In this document: positions 5,166 to 6,674 of the stretch, in pieces | How positions within the stretch are numbered: position 1 is the stretch's first letter | Layout of the letters: each line of letters begins with the position of its first letter | Source of the DNA: Clostridiales bacterium | GTDB taxonomy: Bacteria; Bacillota; Clostridia; WRLR01 | Direction of reading: 5' to 3' | Assembly (NCBI GenBank): GCA_031263625.1 | Contig: JAISFK010000007.1 | Location: 1-6,674 of the forward strand | Length of the DNA: 6,674 nucleotides | The notes under the pieces: generated by a model | The model's database searches: none | What the model was told of the DNA's origin: nothing | Seen by the model: the letters and a program-made list of their open reading frames with translations, nothing else | Program-made: the position numbers and the translations under genes

Positions 5166-6674
5166 CGAATGAACATAACGCGAAGGCCACTTTTGTGCTC
5201 GCCCTGCTTGCCATCCTGCTCATATCCGGCGCGGCGTTCTGCGCCGTTTCCGTCCCGCGCCGCATAGGGGAAGCGGAGGCGGCGGGCGGCGTTCTCGACC
5301 TCGCGGGCGCGGACTTTGGCAGCCTGATCTATCCGCTTGACGGCGAGTGGGAGTTTTACTTCGGCCATCTTTACGCGCCGGAGGACTTCGCCGCGGGCGT
5401 CCCGGACGGCGGGACGCTTGCCAATGTGCCGTCGATGTGGAGCGACGCGGGTTTCCCTGCGGAGGGCTTTGCGACATATCGGCTGACGATTCTGACCGAG
5501 GAACCCATGCTCATGCTGCATATACCTGAAATCCCCGACGCCGACGCGGTTCGGATCAACGGAGAAAACGTTTTCGAGGCGGGCGCGGTCGGGACATCAA
5601 GAGACAGCACCGTATCCTCGGTGCGCAACGCCTTGGTCCCGTTTTCGACGGAAGGCGGGCGCGCGGAGATTGTCATATGGGCGGCCAATTATGAATGGGT
5701 CGGGGGCGGGCTGTCTTACAGCGTGGAAATGGGCCGCCCCGGCGTCCTGCAACCGGACGTGATGGGCCGCATGGCGTGGTTTGCCGTTTTTCTGGGCGTT
5801 GTGCTGGCCATGTGCCTGTATCATTTGATTTTGTTCTTGCATCGGCGCAAAGAGAAGGTCTATCTGATTTTTGCCGTGATGTGCCTGATCGTGTTTGCCC
5901 GTTTTGCGATGGAAACCAACGGCCCCTTGCAGTTTTTGATGCCGGGCGGCTTGGGCGCGAAACTCGCGCACATCTATATCGCTCTTTTGCCGCTGCACGC
6001 GGCGGCGCTGGTTCTCTTTACCCACGCCGTGTTCCGTCTGCCGGTCAAAGGCTTTCCGCGCCGGGCGATTTACGCGGCGACGTTGGCGATTCCCGCCGCG
6101 CTGTCTTTGTTCATGCCGTTTAATGTTACGGGCGTGGCGTACACGTTTGTCTGCCTGATTCCAATGATTATGGCGATGGCGGGTGCGGCGCGCTCCGTGC
6201 GCCGGACGGAAAATGTGTACAGCGGGCTGTACCTGATCGCCCTTGCGATATTCATCGTGTGGGCGCCTCTTACAAAACTTTTTCTGGGCGACGCGCTGTT
6301 TATGCCGGGCGCCGCGTCCAATCTGTTTTTGATCCTCAGCCAGTGCGTCATGCTCTCCCGAACCTATGCCGGCGCTTTGGCGAAGGAGCAGTTTCTGCTT
6401 GCCGACAACGCCGCCCTGGAGCGGGTGAACCGGCTCAAAACGGATCTGATGAACACGATATCGCACGAAATGCGGACGCCGCTGGCGGTGATGTCGGGCT
6501 ACACAGAGCTGATCTCGCGGGAGCTGAAAAAATCCGGGGCCGACCCGCAGACCGTCCGCGACCTCGACGCGATCACGTCGGAAGCGGAGCGGCTGGCCAA
6601 CATGGTGTCCAATATGCGGGAACTGGCTTTCGCCCGAAACGGGCCGGCGCGCAGGGCGCCGATGTCGCCGGGCG
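5162..6674 (+). CDS. 7TMR-DISM type sensor histidine kinase, 3'-truncated by window edge
   Basis: Membrane sensor that should autophosphorylate on His and pass phosphate to a response regulator. 504 residues are visible with no stop. Order: N-terminal membrane anchor (about 9-29); an extracytoplasmic jelly-roll-like domain (about 45-190) with LDGEWEFYFGHLYAPEDF, NVPSMW and GFATYRLTI, as in the sensor part of 7TMR-DISM proteins and related carbohydrate-binding folds; seven predicted membrane helices (about 204-226, 232-249, 267-289, 302-319, 324-341, 354-371, 380-398); a linker; then a HisKA dimerisation domain with SHEMRTPLAVMSGY, the phosphoacceptor being His435 (codon 6464-6466). The HATPase domain must lie past 6674. 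The GTG start has a strong ribosome site. Ligand unknown; a sugar or cell-wall glycan is a guess from the fold. Control of the upstream exporter is inferred from proximity only. TTT codons for Phe are much commoner than in the two genes before it. Confidence 0.93.
   Translation, partial: MTNEHNAKATFVLALLAILLISGAAFCAVSVPRRIGEAEAAGGVLDLAGADFGSLIYPLDGEWEFYFGHLYAPEDFAAGVPDGGTLANVPSMWSDAGFPAEGFATYRLTILTEEPMLMLHIPEIPDADAVRINGENVFEAGAVGTSRDSTVSSVRNALVPFSTEGGRAEIVIWAANYEWVGGGLSYSVEMGRPGVLQPDVMGRMAWFAVFLGVVLAMCLYHLILFLHRRKEKVYLIFAVMCLIVFARFAMETNGPLQFLMPGGLGAKLAHIYIALLPLHAAALVLFTHAVFRLPVKGFPRRAIYAATLAIPAALSLFMPFNVTGVAYTFVCLIPMIMAMAGAARSVRRTENVYSGLYLIALAIFIVWAPLTKLFLGDALFMPGAASNLFLILSQCVMLSRTYAGALAKEQFLLADNAALERVNRLKTDLMNTISHEMRTPLAVMSGYTELISRELKKSGADPQTVRDLDAITSEAERLANMVSNMRELAFARNGPARRAPMSPG

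Noticed and set aside
5695..6123. Plus-strand 142-codon frame inside the kinase
   Set aside because: Out of frame with the kinase. The kinase frame encodes the 7TM region here, and this one has no domain or ribosome site.
5597..6466. Minus-strand open frame of 289 codons opposite the kinase
   Set aside because: Its product is rich in His, Gln and Arg with no domain. The plus strand shows a complete sensor domain, seven helices and a HisKA box.

Overview
The window is GC-rich bacterial DNA with three consecutive plus-strand genes and very little non-coding sequence. From left to right they are: the C-terminal part of a large FtsX/MacB-type ABC transporter permease (cut by the left edge, ends at 2966); a membrane-fusion/HlyD-MacA type adaptor (preferred start 3013, ends 5061); and a membrane sensor histidine kinase of the 7TMR-DISM class (starts at GTG 5162, still open at the right edge).

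Permease and adaptor form a typical efflux or lipoprotein-type ABC export pair. The ATP-binding subunit is not in the window and would be expected just upstream or elsewhere. The permease has the two-FtsX-domain layout with a long extracytoplasmic coiled-coil hairpin that is common in Firmicutes and also seen in Actinobacteria. No outer-membrane partner gene is visible. The best guess for the organism is a high-GC Gram-positive, for example a Clostridia or Coriobacteriia member, but the sequence alone does not settle this.

The histidine kinase follows after a 100-base gap. It has an N-terminal anchor, an extracytoplasmic jelly-roll-like domain, seven membrane segments and a HisKA phosphoacceptor region. 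Its catalytic ATPase domain lies beyond the window. It may regulate the transporter, but it also has visibly different codon choice (many TTT codons for Phe), so it may be a neighbour with a separate history.

The most unusual feature is three long Gly/Ala/Ser-rich low-complexity tracts in the two transporter proteins. One lies at the tip of the permease coiled-coil hairpin, one forms a roughly 139-residue cytoplasmic N-tail on the adaptor, and one sits inside the membrane-proximal C-terminal domain of the adaptor. All lie where relatives have short loops or tails. A second oddity is an imperfect repeat across the permease/adaptor junction, which copies the permease C-terminal codons to just before the adaptor start.

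No RNA genes, CRISPR array, insertion sequence, riboswitch or convincing terminator was found.
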